64,000 bases of DNA, taken from the NCBI GenBank assembly GCA_035578175.1, contig JAQMRL010000008.1, forward strand, positions 89,260,541 through 89,324,540, written 5' to 3'. Both the position numbers and the translations under genes were made by a program. This document shows positions 23,831 through 35,219 of this stretch, one piece after another. This stretch comes from Catonia carolina. Its lineage: Eukaryota > Arthropoda > Insecta > Hemiptera > Achilidae. The notes beneath the pieces were generated by a model that was not told the DNA's origin, did no database searches, and saw only the letters and a program-made list of their open reading frames with translations. Positions within the stretch are counted from its first letter, which is position 1. Each line of letters starts with the position of its first letter.

Positions 23831-25031
23831 AAACACACACACACACACACACAAACACCGTAAACCCGCCTATCTCTATAAGGTATTTCTATCCGCATCC
23901 GTGTACGCGTGCGTACGCGTATGTGGATATTTATATTCTTGGGGGTAGCATGTCCGAAGCCAATAAAGAGGTGACGGCGCTGTTTGTGACACACAAAATT
24001 TCCTACATACACATACACCGACATAAATAAGAACTCAATACGTACATACACACACACACACACAAACACCGTAAACCCGCCTATCTCTATAAGGTATTTC
24101 TATCCGCATCCGTGTACGCGTGCGTACGCGTATGTGGATATTTATATTCTTGGGGGTAGCATGTCCGAAGCCATGGAAAAAAGAGGCGACGGCGCTGTTT
24201 GTGACACACAAAATTTCCACGTCGGTTTATTTCGCTGGTCACGTGGTCTACCACACAACGAGATAAGAATGACATCAGTCCCAACTCTCTAACTCTTAAC
24301 ACAAAAAAACAAAATTGCGGTGGCGCAGCATGCCCCCTATTATACTGATTGCCTATCTCCTTACGCGATCCCTGATTGGTCGAGGGCGTGGCCAAACTGG
24401 TCACGTGGTCTACCACACAACGAGATAAGAATGACATCAGTCCCAACTCTCTAACTCTTAACACAAAAAAACAAAATTGCGGTGGCGCAGCATGCCCCCT
24501 ATTATACTGATTGCCTATCTCCTTACGCGATCCCTGATTGGTCGAGGGCGTGGCCAAACTGGTCACGTGGTCTACCACACAACGAGATAAGAATGACATC
24601 AGTCCCAACTCTTAACACAAAAAAACAAAATGGCGTTGGCGCAGCATACCCCCTATTATACTGATTGCCTATCTCCTTACGCGATCCCTGATTGGTCGAG
24701 GGCGTGGCCAAACTGGTCACGTGGTCTACCACACAACGAGATAAGAATGACATCAGTCCCAACTCTTAACACAAAAAAACATAATGGCGTTGGCGCAGCA
24801 TACCCCCTATTATACTGATTGCCTATCTCCTTACGCGATCCCTGATTGGTCGAGGGCGTGGCCAAAGACTGCCTATCTCTATTACGCGATCCTGATTGGT
24901 CGAGGGGCGTGGCCAAACTGGTCACGTGGTCTACCACACAACGAGATAAGAATGTCATCAGTCCCAACTCTCTAACTCATAACACAAAAAACAAAATGGC
25001 GGTGGCGCAGTATGCCCCCTTTTATACTACT
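23831..25031 (-). repeat. Right terminal inverted repeat
   Basis: Inverted partner of 775-1856 but longer (1201 bp). Going inward the spacing of the shared GGGACTGATG block is 205, 154, 162 and 162 bp, compared with 205, 205 and 162 on the left, so the arrays have changed copy number and unit type. The 160-bp (TG)n-ended unit is again present twice, at the inner side. Confidence 0.9.
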
Positions 25032-25037
25032 ACCGTA
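25032..25037. repeat. Right target-site duplication ACCGTA
   Basis: Exact copy of 769-774, directly after the last base of the element. The flanks CTGTTT on the left and AAACAG on the right are inverted copies around the target. Confidence 0.95.
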
Positions 25038-26636
25038 AACAGAAATGTTAGTTTCTCGAAAATGTGGGCAGACTATTCACAGTGCTGAACGAAATCTAAT
25101 ATGCAGTGTGATAAAATGCTGTTAAGTTGAAACTAAACAAAAATGCCTTTCAATGCCTCTTAACAAAAGCCATGAGTGAGTGGCTAATTACTGTGATGTT
25201 TCTCTTTCCACAATTCGAAAAATAATGAAGGAAATTAAAGACGCGAAGAAGCTAATCTTCAACAGTTTTGTTGACACCTGGTAAAAAAAGGAAGCGGTTA
25301 GGTACTGTATGAATCTAAGCTTTGTGCAGCTGCGGAATGAAGGGGACAGACGAAGAACCAGACTGCTGCTACGTCATAACACCGTACTAATTATCTGTTT
25401 GCTATTCGCTAGGCAGTAGGCTGCCTAGCGCGGTGGCATACGTGGGTGTTGTTTTGACTATTCACTGTAGACGGTGACACCGAATATATGTAGTTTGGAT
25501 AGAACCCCTGACTACTACAAACAAAGTACTAGTAAAACGTTACTACTACTAAAACAATCTCTCACAATAGTAGTGACGTAATGCATTCCTCTCAGCTGCA
25601 CAAAGCTTAAGAACGGACAGTAGACTAGTGAAAACGCCGGTGACAGCGATCGTAAAGAAGACGATTCATTCGTAGAAAATTTGTTTCAATGGAATGAGGT
25701 AGCTGGTAATTACAGTAAATCAAACATTTCTAGTTGTGTAATTAAGCTATAGGCAGTATTACAGGATAGATTTATTTCTTATAAGGTTTATGAAGAAAAG
25801 TTTCTCGGATTTAACCACAGCTTATAAAAATGTATGTAGAAACTGCACGGTAGTGTAATGTTCGAGTAGTGTCCCACTGTTGAGGTTGGCAACACTAATA
25901 TTTTCATTTCCCTTCTTCACTGCCCATCCATACGCAAAGGCAATCTCGTGACTTCAGTATCTATACCAGTGGGAGTTCATTACAATTAAAAGTGCTTGGG
26001 ATTGGCAGGACTGTATAAATAATTTTAATTAGTAACAATACTTATACTAATAAGTATTCAAGATTTTGCCTTAGTTTGGATTGGGTTTTCTGAGGAATCA
26101 TTTATGTTTGTTGATTTATTATCATTTATAATCTAATTTTATTGCTGTCTAGTATTCAAATCCGTATGAAAGTAACTTTTAATACGGATTTGAATACTAG
26201 ACGTTGGTTACCGGTGAATATACTTTGATGGTTGGAGTTCAATTAACCATACTCAATTGAATTACTAATTAACATTTACGTTAATTTAAATTTAATCATT
26301 GTGGTCTATTGAAATTAATTAAATTTGTTTAAAAATAAATTTGTAACTCTGCTTAGTTAATTCATTTAATTAATAAATTCATATAAAATTATTGTAAAGT
26401 ACCGAGTTGTAACGACCCTCCTCCTTTGATTGACTGGAATAAACTAACAGGGGATAACGGCTTGGTCACTAGTCTAAACACGTATTCGTTGCGGACAAAT
26501 TACTTCCAACAGCGATTTTTTATTGGCCTTGACATATTTATTCTACATTTTATTTTCTTTCTAAAGCTGTCAAACCAGTTTATTTTTATATATAACATTA
26601 TTAATCTAATGATAATTTCTCTTTGTTACTATCAGA
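25038..26636. other. Host DNA without recognised gene
   Basis: AT-rich host sequence. A stretch from about 26155 to 26250 resembles a broken piece of the SINE family seen at 28136-28470 (GATTTGAATACTAGAC, GGTTACCGGTG). Nothing else is recognisable. Confidence 0.5.
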
Positions 26637-26708
26637 GGCCCGTTGGTCTAGGGGTATGATTCCTGCTTTGGGTGCAGGAGGTCCCGGGTTCAAATCCCGG
26701 ACGGGCCC
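26637..26708 (+). tRNA. tRNA-Pro (anticodon UGG)
   Basis: A complete 72-nt cloverleaf. The acceptor stem is GGCCCGT/ACGGGCC, the anticodon stem CCTGC/GCAGG closes loop TTTGGGT (anticodon TGG), and the T arm GTCCCGGGTTCAAATCCCGGAC has intact B-box sequence. The A box is TGGTCTAGGGG. A T-run follows as a Pol III terminator. No intron. Unlike the SINEs here it has no A-rich tail or target duplication, so it is a real tRNA gene. Confidence 0.93.
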
Positions 26709-27048
26709 TAAATTTTTTTAAGTTTTCTTAGGTAAAGTATTTTTGGTATTAATATTTTTTGTTTTAAATTTTATTGGTTTAAATTTTTAGAGTATAATAT
26801 AGTTTAAATAATAAAAAATAACAGAATTCAGTATTTTACTAAAAGTCTGAAATTTATCTGATCTAAAATTTTAAATAACTTTTAATCTGAAATATTATAC
26901 TTCTCTCATTTGTACAGATACATGCGAAATGCGAAAAAATAACAAATCGATTACTAATTTTAAAATTGCATTTAGCAAATTAGATAAAAATACACCTCTT
27001 GTTATAAAGCTCTGTTGAATAAGATAAATCATTACCACAACATAAAAA

Positions 27049-27962
27049 TCTGGTGTGAAACACTCACTCAACTTTCTCTTGCCTATGCAAATAATTAACA
27101 ATAAACCTAACATTTGTAATAAAACATTAGAAATAAACAAAAAACTAACCTCAATAAACATAACCTAATTTTAATCATGAGTGAAAGACCCAAAATGAAA
27201 ATCAACCACAGTTTGGCCTAAAAATACGGAAAATCCCTCTTTCACGCTAAATTAGGCTCTGTAGAGAATAATGCTGTAAATAAAAAATGTAGATCTTTTA
27301 ATTTTCTATAAATTTGATTATGTATACTTTTGTTGTAAAATTCATAGCCTACTAAGGCCGAAATCTTTGAAACAATCGATTTTCACACGTTTTCGTGAGA
27401 AAAAAAACAGAAAATCGCTAATTACTGCTAAACTAAGCGTTATACAAAAAAATAATTGAAATAAAAGTTGTAGGATTTTAATTCTCTACATTTTTTATTG
27501 TATAAATTTTGCTCTAAAATGCATAATAAGGCCGTAATCTTAAAAAAAAACAATTTTTTTTAGGTGAAAACAGCCTCACTAAGAATTGTAGAGCATTAAG
27601 AATTAGTACATAAGGCGATTTTTAAAAAAATCGTAGGATCCGTTTTTGAAAAAATCGCAAAAAAGTGAAAAATTACACGAATAAACTACTACTTCCGGGC
27701 GACCTATTTTGATGAAAATGTTCGTGTCGGGTCCGGTAGTGGTATCTAACGTAAGTTTTAAGTTTCAAGTTCGTACGATGTTCCGTTCTTCAGATATTCT
27801 GTTCCACACACACACACACAGACCAATCGCTAAAAACATGTTTTTTTGGATTTAGGGGGTCTGAAAACGTGTAGATCCGGTGAAAACTCGATTTCGAAAA
27901 ATCGATATGAAAACAATACTTTTCTTTTTACATTTATTCATATAGGCAAGAGAAAGTAAAAA
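27049..27962 (+). mobile_element. 0.92-kb interspersed repeat (family RA), copy 1
   Basis: Starts TCTGGTGTGAAACACTCA and ends GGCAAGAGAAAGTAAAAA. An ACTTTCTCTTGCC near the start is the inverse of the GGCAAGAGAAAGT at the end, and a (CA)n tract lies at about 27810. No coding capacity. Ten copies occur in this window. Confidence 0.8.
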
Positions 27963-28135
27963 TTAGTTTAGAGTAGATGTAAAATACTTTTATACACTTA
28001 CCTTCACATTTTACTGTGTATTTATAACTACCTATATTATCGGAATAATGTAATTAATAACATCTGACAAGACAAAACTTTAAAAACGTTTTTTAAATAT
28101 AGTTTTATAAAATTAAATCATTTAGTTATGGAGTT

Positions 28136-28470
28136 TTTTTTTTATTCCTAATTTGTGTACGTTGCAATCTGTTCAATTTAGAACAATAAGCAACCCCATG
28201 ACCCAATGAGATAAGGATGATGTGTATGACGTGTAAATGAGGTGTAGTCTTGTACAGACCCAGGCCAACCATTCCTGAGAGAGTATGGTTAATTGAAACC
28301 CAACCATCAAAGTACACCGGTAACCACTGTCTAGTATTCAAATCCGTATAAAAGTAACTACCTTTACTAGGATTCGAACCAGGAACCTTCGTCTCCGAAA
28401 ATCAGCTGTTAAACAGCTGATTAAACAGCTGATTTTGGCGACGACTTTACCTCTAGACCAACCCGGTTGG
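28136..28470 (-). mobile_element. tRNA-like SINE (family SC) with 15-bp target duplication
   Basis: On the minus strand it starts CCGGGTTGGTCTAGAGGTAAAGTCG (A-box-like) with a GGTTCGAATCCTAG B-box-like block, and it ends in an A-run. The flanks TTTAGTTATGGAGTT (28121-28135 and 28471-28485) match exactly. It contains a CAGCTGATT/AATCAGCTG palindrome cluster. Confidence 0.85.
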
Positions 28471-29217
28471 TTTAGTTATGGAGTTATAAAAAGTTTTTCA
28501 CTAGTTCTTTCTTCGAAAGAACTGATGTATTGTATTACTAGAAACGAAATAAGCGTTACAATTTCAATTTTAAGGCAAATTTAAGTAGTCTTGTAATATT
28601 TACGATTCACATTATTTAAATTTTTCATGTAGATGCCAGATTTCAGAATAATGTTCCACCATATTTTTATTTTGTGTTAAATTAATTAGGTGTTTTTATG
28701 GATTACAATACATTTTTTTGTGTGTAAGGTTTAAAACTATAAATAACTATACAAGTATATACTTGAAGCAACCGTGAACAGAATGCGTGAAATTTTTCCA
28801 TTAGTTTTATCCATTTTGCGTCTTATTGTATGGTATGAAAATTGTTTCTCTTAAATTGCATTAACGCTGTATTAATACATTCCCTTGAAAGCATGTTGTT
28901 GATAAGAAATTCCTCTTGAACATTTTTTATTATTAACCTTAACCATTTGTGGAATGCTTTTAGATTTTTCTATTATTTAATTTTCTAACTCTTTAAACTG
29001 CTGGTATATTTAAAGTATAAGTATATATGTATTGAACTTGGTGAATTTAAATAATTAATTGGTCAACAATGAAGAAATAAAGGGGTTTACTTGATTAATT
29101 GGATGGCTCAGGAGTAGCGTACTCAATTTCTAAGCAAAAGATCCCGGGTGTGATTCTTATTTTAGGTGTGAATTCAACCCATTGTTATTATACAAAATGT
29201 TTTGTAAACCATCGTGA

Positions 29218-29371
29218 CCGGCCCGTGGTGTAGTTGTCAAATCAACTGGCTTCTACGCCGGGGTCCCGTGTTCGATTTCCGGTCAAGTCTGTCATTTTTC
29301 ATCTATCTTCGTTCTCATCTTATCATGAGTAATAACTGAAAAACAGTCGGACGTAAAATAAAAAAAATATA
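29218..29371 (+). mobile_element. tRNA-derived SINE (family SA), copy 1
   Basis: GGCCCGTGGTGTAGTTGTC head, TTCTACGCCGGGG and GTTCGATTTCCGG B box, unrelated 80-bp body ending CAGTCGGACGTAAAATAAAAA. A diverged tRNA-like piece lies just upstream (29100-29160). Confidence 0.8.
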
Positions 29372-29838
29372 TTTCTTAGGTATTGCCTTTTTGAAATGGC
29401 TACTTCTTTTGGCGCATCTGGAATGTGTTTTGCGCGGGAAAAATCTCACTCACATCACGTCAAGCTCGGCTGTCAACAATTTCCATTAATTTACAAAAAT
29501 CTTTTTTTATTTAATTTGTTAACTTTTAAGTAGCCACTTCTGTTGGTCAGTTCTGCGACTGCTGGTTTTTTTCTGTTAACAATTACTCTTCAAATATCTT
29601 TTAAAAATTACTGTTAGTAAAATATCTTGGGATTCATCTAGACAGACGATTAAACTGGAAAGTGCACATAAAATCATAAACATGAATTGAAGACCTTGGT
29701 CTAACAACCGGCTATCTCCAAAATATTTTCAGGGGATACAAAGCACTTCGCCAAAAATCGTAAATACGCACGTATTCATACGCAGTCAACTCCTTTCTCT
29801 TTATATCAACTAAACATAATTTGATTACACCAATGCTA

Positions 29839-30028
29839 GCCGCATTGGTGTAGTTGGTAACGAGCTCGCCTGTCATCATACGGTCTGGATTCGAATCCTA
29901 CTCAGGCACGGCATATTTTCATACGTTACAAAAAATCATTTCATCCTCTATTGTATGTAGTTACACCCCAACGTAGTCGCTAATGAGCTTTGTAGTTAAT
30001 GCGACGTTAAATAAATAAATAAATAAAA
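29839..30028 (+). mobile_element. tRNA-derived SINE (family SB), copy 1
   Basis: Begins GCCGCATTGGTGTAGTTGG, B box GGATTCGAATCCTAC, body CATACGTTACAAAAAATC and an (AAAT)n tail. Copies also lie at 43659-43849 and 60774-60960. Confidence 0.85.
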
Positions 30029-30214
30029 ATGATTGGATTTGACCGTTTGTTGCACCAAATGATAGGGTGAATTTTACCATAACAATGCATCATAACCTAA
30101 AAATGGTGAAAAATGGAGATGACTGGTTGTTGCATCAAAGTCTTCAATTAGACATTCACTTAAACAAATTTCAATGAATAATGGATAGAAAATCAGGATT
30201 ATCACCAACAAATA

Positions 30215-30332
30215 CAGTAGGTCCTCGATTTACCGGTCTCGCATTTACCATATTCCGCCACCCTTTTTCTGTAGTTCAGATTAAACGTCGGTGTCCTACC
30301 AGACTTTAGCACGGTAAATCGAGGACTCACTG
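30215..30332. mobile_element. 118-bp MITE, pogo/Tigger-like ends
   Basis: Ends CAGTAGGTCCTCGATTTACC and the inverse (GGTAAATCGAGGACTCACTG), flanked by TA on both sides. CAGT ends with a TA duplication suit a pogo-type non-autonomous element. Confidence 0.75.
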
Positions 30333-30659
30333 TAATTTATTAATTTACAAGTGCATTCTGAAACATGCAATGATCTACACCATTCAGTTTTGATGCGAAC
30401 TACAATTTACAGCAAAACTTATATCTTAAAAGCTTCCAAAATAAGATTCTCAAAAAGATATAGAATGCTTAATGGTTTACTAGGGTAAAATGCAAGATTT
30501 CATGAATGTGTCAGTAGTTTCTGATGAGATAAAACGAATTAATGAAATTCATATTAAAATTAATATATTAACAATCACGTTAATGTTTTGGCTATTGCAC
30601 TTGTGGACAACAGTAGCCTAATGACAATTTTTTCTTTGATGTTCATCATGCAAATTGCC

Positions 30660-31262
30660 CATAAGAAGCAGGTTGTGTTAAATTAATTGCATTCGATCTG
30701 CTAGTTCCAGGGCTACAAAAAATAGCTCTGTTTCTTATCACATGGTCAGCCAATTATAAGATTGAACTATTTAAGAACAGAAGAGGTAGAGGTGTAAAAG
30801 ACACTAGTCACAGTTATATCCTCTCAGATTATTGAACTTCACTACATACAGCCAAACCCTGTGGTGAATGAAGTGAAGGTGTCATCTGCAGCGTGGAACG
30901 TAGGTGCATTTCGGAGGGCCTGGGTTTAGCACACATTTCAACTCAGAGAGTAAGGCAGTAGAAAACACCTCACTCATCATTTTTACTAAGTAAAACCTCT
31001 AGAGGTTCGAACCAGCCTTTCGGGTGTTGACTTAAAAGACGATCTTCTCTCAGAGTATTGAATTTCATCATACACAGCCAGAGCCTTCGTGAATGAAGAA
31101 GGTGTCATCTGCAGGGTGGAAAGTAGGTGCTTTTCGGAGAGCCTGGCTTGCTGATTAGCAAACTTTTCAACTCAGTAAGGCAATAGTAAACGCCTCGCTC
31201 CTTTTTTTTACTTAGTTAAACCTCTAGAGGTTCAAACCAGCCTTTCGGCTGTTGACCTAAAC
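30660..31262 (+). repeat. 0.39-kb repeat family RD, one full and one partial copy
   Basis: From GTTAAATTAATTGCATTCGA to GGTTCGAACCAGCCTTTCGG (about 31022), then a second partial unit ending GGCTGTTGACCTAAAC (31262). The full unit recurs at 32236, 47183, 48058 and, inverted, at 45084 and 52965. Nature unknown, possibly a SINE or a non-autonomous element. Confidence 0.7.
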
Positions 31263-31307
31263 GACAACAATGCAAATAGTATTAAGGATTACTGTTAACT
31301 AACGCCA

Positions 31308-31487
31308 GTTGGCCCGTTAGCGTAGTGGTTACCGCAACTGGCTTCTACGCTTGGGTCCAGGGTTCGATTCCCAGTAAGGTCTGGCATTTTTTCATCACGC
31401 ATTTCCATATATCATCATCTCCACCGTCTACGTTAGCAGAAATTGCAAAACAGTCAAACGTTAAACCAAAAAAAAAAAAAAAAAAAA
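31308..31487 (+). mobile_element. SINE family SA, copy 2, 13-bp target duplication
   Basis: The same family as 29218, with an intact GGTTCGATTCCCAGT box and a pure A tail. TTAACTAACGCCA is repeated exactly at 31295-31307 and 31488-31500, marking a fairly recent insertion. Confidence 0.9.
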
Positions 31488-32235
31488 TTAACTAACGCCA
31501 TATTATAGTTTGTAATAACACTTTCTAATAGCTAATTTTAACTGATTATAATTATAAAAAATGAGTGTTAAAAATTACTGTTAAAATTTTTGAAAAACTA
31601 TCATAAACTAAGGTTCTTAAAATACTTTTTAATGAGTTTTTTTATCTCATTACATGAAACATTAATAAAAAACAATTTAGATATTAGCGTTTTTTGCGAA
31701 ACCATTAATATTCCATGATATGAATATGAATTGAAGATGAAAAATAACTTTTGAAATTTCACAGAAGTATTAAACAATAAAATCTTTTTATTACCATCTG
31801 AATATTTGATCTTTATCTTCATAATACATATTAATAAATGACATTCAGAAGAAATATGTAATTTTTAAAACCATGTTCTCAGAAAATTTCTTGAAATCAC
31901 AAATTCTATTATAACATAAACAACACTGTTATTTGATTCTTTTAAGTTGGCAAGATTAGTTGTTGTTACGACCACAACCTCCGGTATCATATTCTGTTGA
32001 ACTATTCACTGATCTAAGAATGAGTAGATTCTTTGTTTCATGTAATATTACTATTTCTAAAAGTCTAGAGAATGTGCCAATTTCAATCAATAACTATCAA
32101 TTAATTAAATTATTCTGATAACACCGTTGAAAATTTACAAACCGTTTAAAATGTTTAATGTTGTTTATGTAAAAAATATTTTATCGTTGAAGTTTTTTAT
32201 TTTTATTCGTATACGAGATAAAGGTTCGCCCATAA

Positions 32236-32628
32236 CTGGCAGGTGGAGTGTTAAATTATTTGCACTCAATCTGCTAGTTCCAGGGCTACAAAAGATATTT
32301 CTGTTTCTTATCACGTGGTCAGCAAATTATTTGACTTAGGTAACTATTTAAGAATAAAAGAGGTAGAGTTGTAAAAGACACTAGTCAGAGTTATCTCCTC
32401 TGAAAGTAACGAGTTGCATTATACAGCGAGACCCTGTGGTGAATGAAGTTAAGGTGTCATATGCAGGGTGCAGAGTAGATGCTTTTCGCAGGGTCTGGCA
32501 TGCTGATAAGCATAAGCTACTTTTGTACTCTGTGAGGAAGGCATTTGTAAACCACCTCACTCGTCGTTTTACTTAGTAAAACCTCTAGAGGTTCAAACCA
32601 GCCTTTCGGCTGTTGACCTAAACACTAA
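32236..32628 (+). repeat. Repeat family RD copy
   Basis: GGCAGGTGGAGTGTTAAATT to GGCTGTTGACCTAAACAC, about 390 bp. No open frame of note. Confidence 0.75.
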
Positions 32629-32799
32629 CATGTATAAGGGAGCGTATAGACGTACGAAATTATTAGACGTTGAAATATTATTTTTACAACGAACCTACTG
32701 CGAACCAAGGGAAAGTAACGAACACACCGCAGTCCATGTCGTCATCCGATGAAAATTATGACCCTTTTTTAGTAATGACAATTTTATAATAAATGTAAT

Positions 32800-33275
32800 T
32801 TGATCCCAAACAAAGACATCTACAAGCTAATCACCTCACTAACAGACAACTTCAGAAGGAAAAGAATATCATTCCTAGGACACCTACTCAGAACAGAAAA
32901 CTAACCGGTGTGAACCGGTTGATCAGCCATTTTTGGGATAAGGTGTCGAGACCTAAGTGGCTGAAAAATGTACAGCAAGATATGTAGGAACTTAAGATCA
33001 CTAAACAGGACCTACTAACAAAATCAACAGAGTACGACCAACTGGTCAAGGCTAACATGATAACATTTGCGCCAAGACCCAGGAGAGTATACAACAGGGT
33101 GTTTACCGATGAAGACCGGGGACAAAGTTCGGAGCGTCTTAAGAAAGTGTGGGCCAAACGAAGGGAAGGCGGTCTCAAGAGAGGGTGCTTCTTAAAGAAA
33201 CCCAACCCTGGAACAAACCTGAATTTGAGCTGAAGTGATCCTATGGGGTCTCAAAAGTTAAAAAAAAAAAAAAGT
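32800..33275 (+). pseudogene. LINE 3' end (degenerate) with poly(A)
   Basis: The plus strand reads as the C-terminal part of a non-LTR retrotransposon protein (RRKRISFLGHLL, then WAKRREGGLKRGCFLKK) with at least one break, followed by an untranslated piece and an A-run at 33259-33273. A dead, 5'-truncated copy. Confidence 0.6.
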
Positions 33276-33401
33276 AATTTGGCTGTACTACTTCACACAC
33301 GCGCGCGCACGCACACGCAAGAAACCGGTTGATAAACTCTGCAAAGGCGGCCACTTTTTTGGTGTTGCAAATTTTTGGCATCGCCGTGTGATGAATAAAA
33401 T

Positions 33402-33570
33402 GGCCGGCTTGCTGGCGTAGTAGTTAGCAAAAACTGGCTTCTACGCCGGGGTCCCGGGTTCGATTCCCGGTCAGGTATGGCATTTTTTCATCACTCATAT
33501 TCATCTATCATCTATATCACTGTCTGCATTAGCAGTAATTGCAAAACAGTCAGACGTTAAAACAAAACAA
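33402..33570 (+). mobile_element. SINE family SA, copy 3
   Basis: GGCCGGCTTGCTGGCGTAGT head, strong B box GGTTCGATTCCCGG, body ending CAGTCAGACGTTAAAACAAA. No clear target duplication seen. Confidence 0.8.
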
Positions 33571-33631
33571 TATTTTCAATTATGAAGCAGGTAGGCCTAT
33601 ATAGATGTAAGTGAATATAGTTATTAAAAAA

Positions 33632-34555
33632 TCTGGTGTGAAACTCACACAACTTTCTCTTGCAAATGCAAATAATTAACAATATAACCTAACATTAGCA
33701 ATAAAACATTAGAAATAAACAAAAACTAACCTCAATAAACATAACCTAATTTTAATCATGAGTCAGACGCAAAATGAAAATCAACCTCAGTTTGGCTTAA
33801 AAATACGGAATATCAATCTTTCACGCAAAACTAGGCACTGTAGAGAAAAATGATCTAAATAAAAGTTGCAGATCTTTTAATTTCCTATAAATTTGATTAT
33901 ATACACTTTTGTCGTAAAATGTAAGGTTGAAATCTTTAAAAAATCGATTATTTACAAGTTTTCGTGAGGAAAAAACATAAAATCACTAACTACCGCTGAA
34001 CTAAGCGTTATACAAAAAAATGTTTGAAATAAAAGTTGTAGGATTTTAAATTCTCTACAACTATTTTATTATATACATTTTTGCGCTAAAATGCATATTA
34101 AAGCCGCAATCTGAAAAAAAAATTTTTACGTGAAAATAGTTTTTCCAAGACTTTCAGCTTCAGCAGACATGGCGCCTACCCTATCATGTAGAGCATAAAA
34201 AATGTAGTAAATGAGCGATTTTAAAAAGAAATCGTAAGAGTCGTTTTTGAGAAAATCGCCAAAAAGTGAAAAATGGCACGAATAAACTACTACTTCCGGT
34301 TGACCGATTTTGATGAAAATGTTTGTGTCGGGTCCTCTAGTGGTATCTAACTTTAGTTTCAAGTTCGTACGATGTTCCGTTCTTGAGATATTCTGTTCAC
34401 ACACACACACACACAGAGACCAATCACTAAAAACATGTTTTTTGGGTTTAGGGGTCTCAAAACGTGTAGATCCGGTGAAAACTCGATTTCGAAAAATCTA
34501 CATGAAAACAGTACTTTTCTTTCTATTTATTCATATAGGCAAGAGAAAGTAAAAA
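33632..34555 (+). mobile_element. Repeat family RA, copy 2
   Basis: TCTGGTGTGAAACTCACAC to GGCAAGAGAAAGTAAAAA, with a (CA)n tract at about 34397. Confidence 0.8.
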
Positions 34556-35219
34556 ATAATGTTACCACTTAAGTATACAAATTTAATTAAAATTTTATAG
34601 CATTATTATTTATAGGTAACAAGTTTTTCTGTACTTTTGCTGCTTTATGCTTTTTTGACACGCCGGTGTCCGCTAACATAATTTTTATCGCATTCGTTAT
34701 TTTGCATTGGTCCTGGAATTCCTTCCTGGCTTCTTCTTTTAAATTTTTTTATGATTTTATTGTAATGAATTGGTTTCATAAATACCAATGAGTTTGGAGA
34801 CATTTTTCCCTTGTTAGGTTTAATTTTGTAAAAATTTTGGTGGAAGGTGAGTAAGTTGTGGTGTTTAGTCTCATTTATGATTACATGTTTTTATTTTATC
34901 GTAAAAATATATTAAAAAGTATTTTTAATATGTTGTTGTAGTTTTAATAAATATCATTAAATAAAATGCTATTCGTACTTGATTATTTCCACAGATGATC
35001 ATCGTGTAAAACGTAACCTATAAAATTCAATCTTTTATAACGGTTCTAAAAATGTTGTAGTATTAGAAGATCTTGTAATATTATTTTATATTTGATTTGG
35101 TTGGATATTTTATATTGCTATTTCATTTTTATATACAACGAATTTTTATTTTACGTCGGGAGTTTCAACGTGTTAAAAATTAAATCGTTCTTTTTATCTG
35201 TAATTAAGTTTTATTGATT
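34556..35219. other. Host DNA, nothing recognised
   Basis: AT-rich sequence without ORF, RNA gene or known repeat that I can support. Confidence 0.5.

Larger units (their letters stand above)
775..25031. mobile_element. Polinton/Maverick (adintovirus-like) element, complete
   Basis: The 24,257-bp element has inverted termini starting AG and ending CT, long terminal inverted repeats and a 6-bp target duplication. It carries the full Polinton hallmark set: chromodomain integrase, FtsK/HerA-type ATPase, adenain-like protease, penton and double-jelly-roll major capsid proteins, and protein-primed DNA polymerase B. Its base composition is clearly richer in GC than the host flanks. It also carries BIR and RING genes, a phospholipase A2 domain and a likely glycosyltransferase. 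Almost all frames are open; the exception is the phospholipase/protease junction, where the protease has no ATG of its own. The element therefore looks young and is better described as an endogenous virus-like element than as a relic. Whether it makes particles cannot be judged from sequence. Confidence 0.95.

Noticed and set aside
24087..24608. 173-codon frame in the right terminal repeat
   Set aside because: Made of repeated terminal units read through; it differs from the left only by repeat copy number.
29218..29290. tRNA gene at 29218 and similar at 31308, 33402 and 56344
   Set aside because: Only A and B boxes resemble tRNA; acceptor pairing is poor, and body, A tail and target duplications show SINEs.
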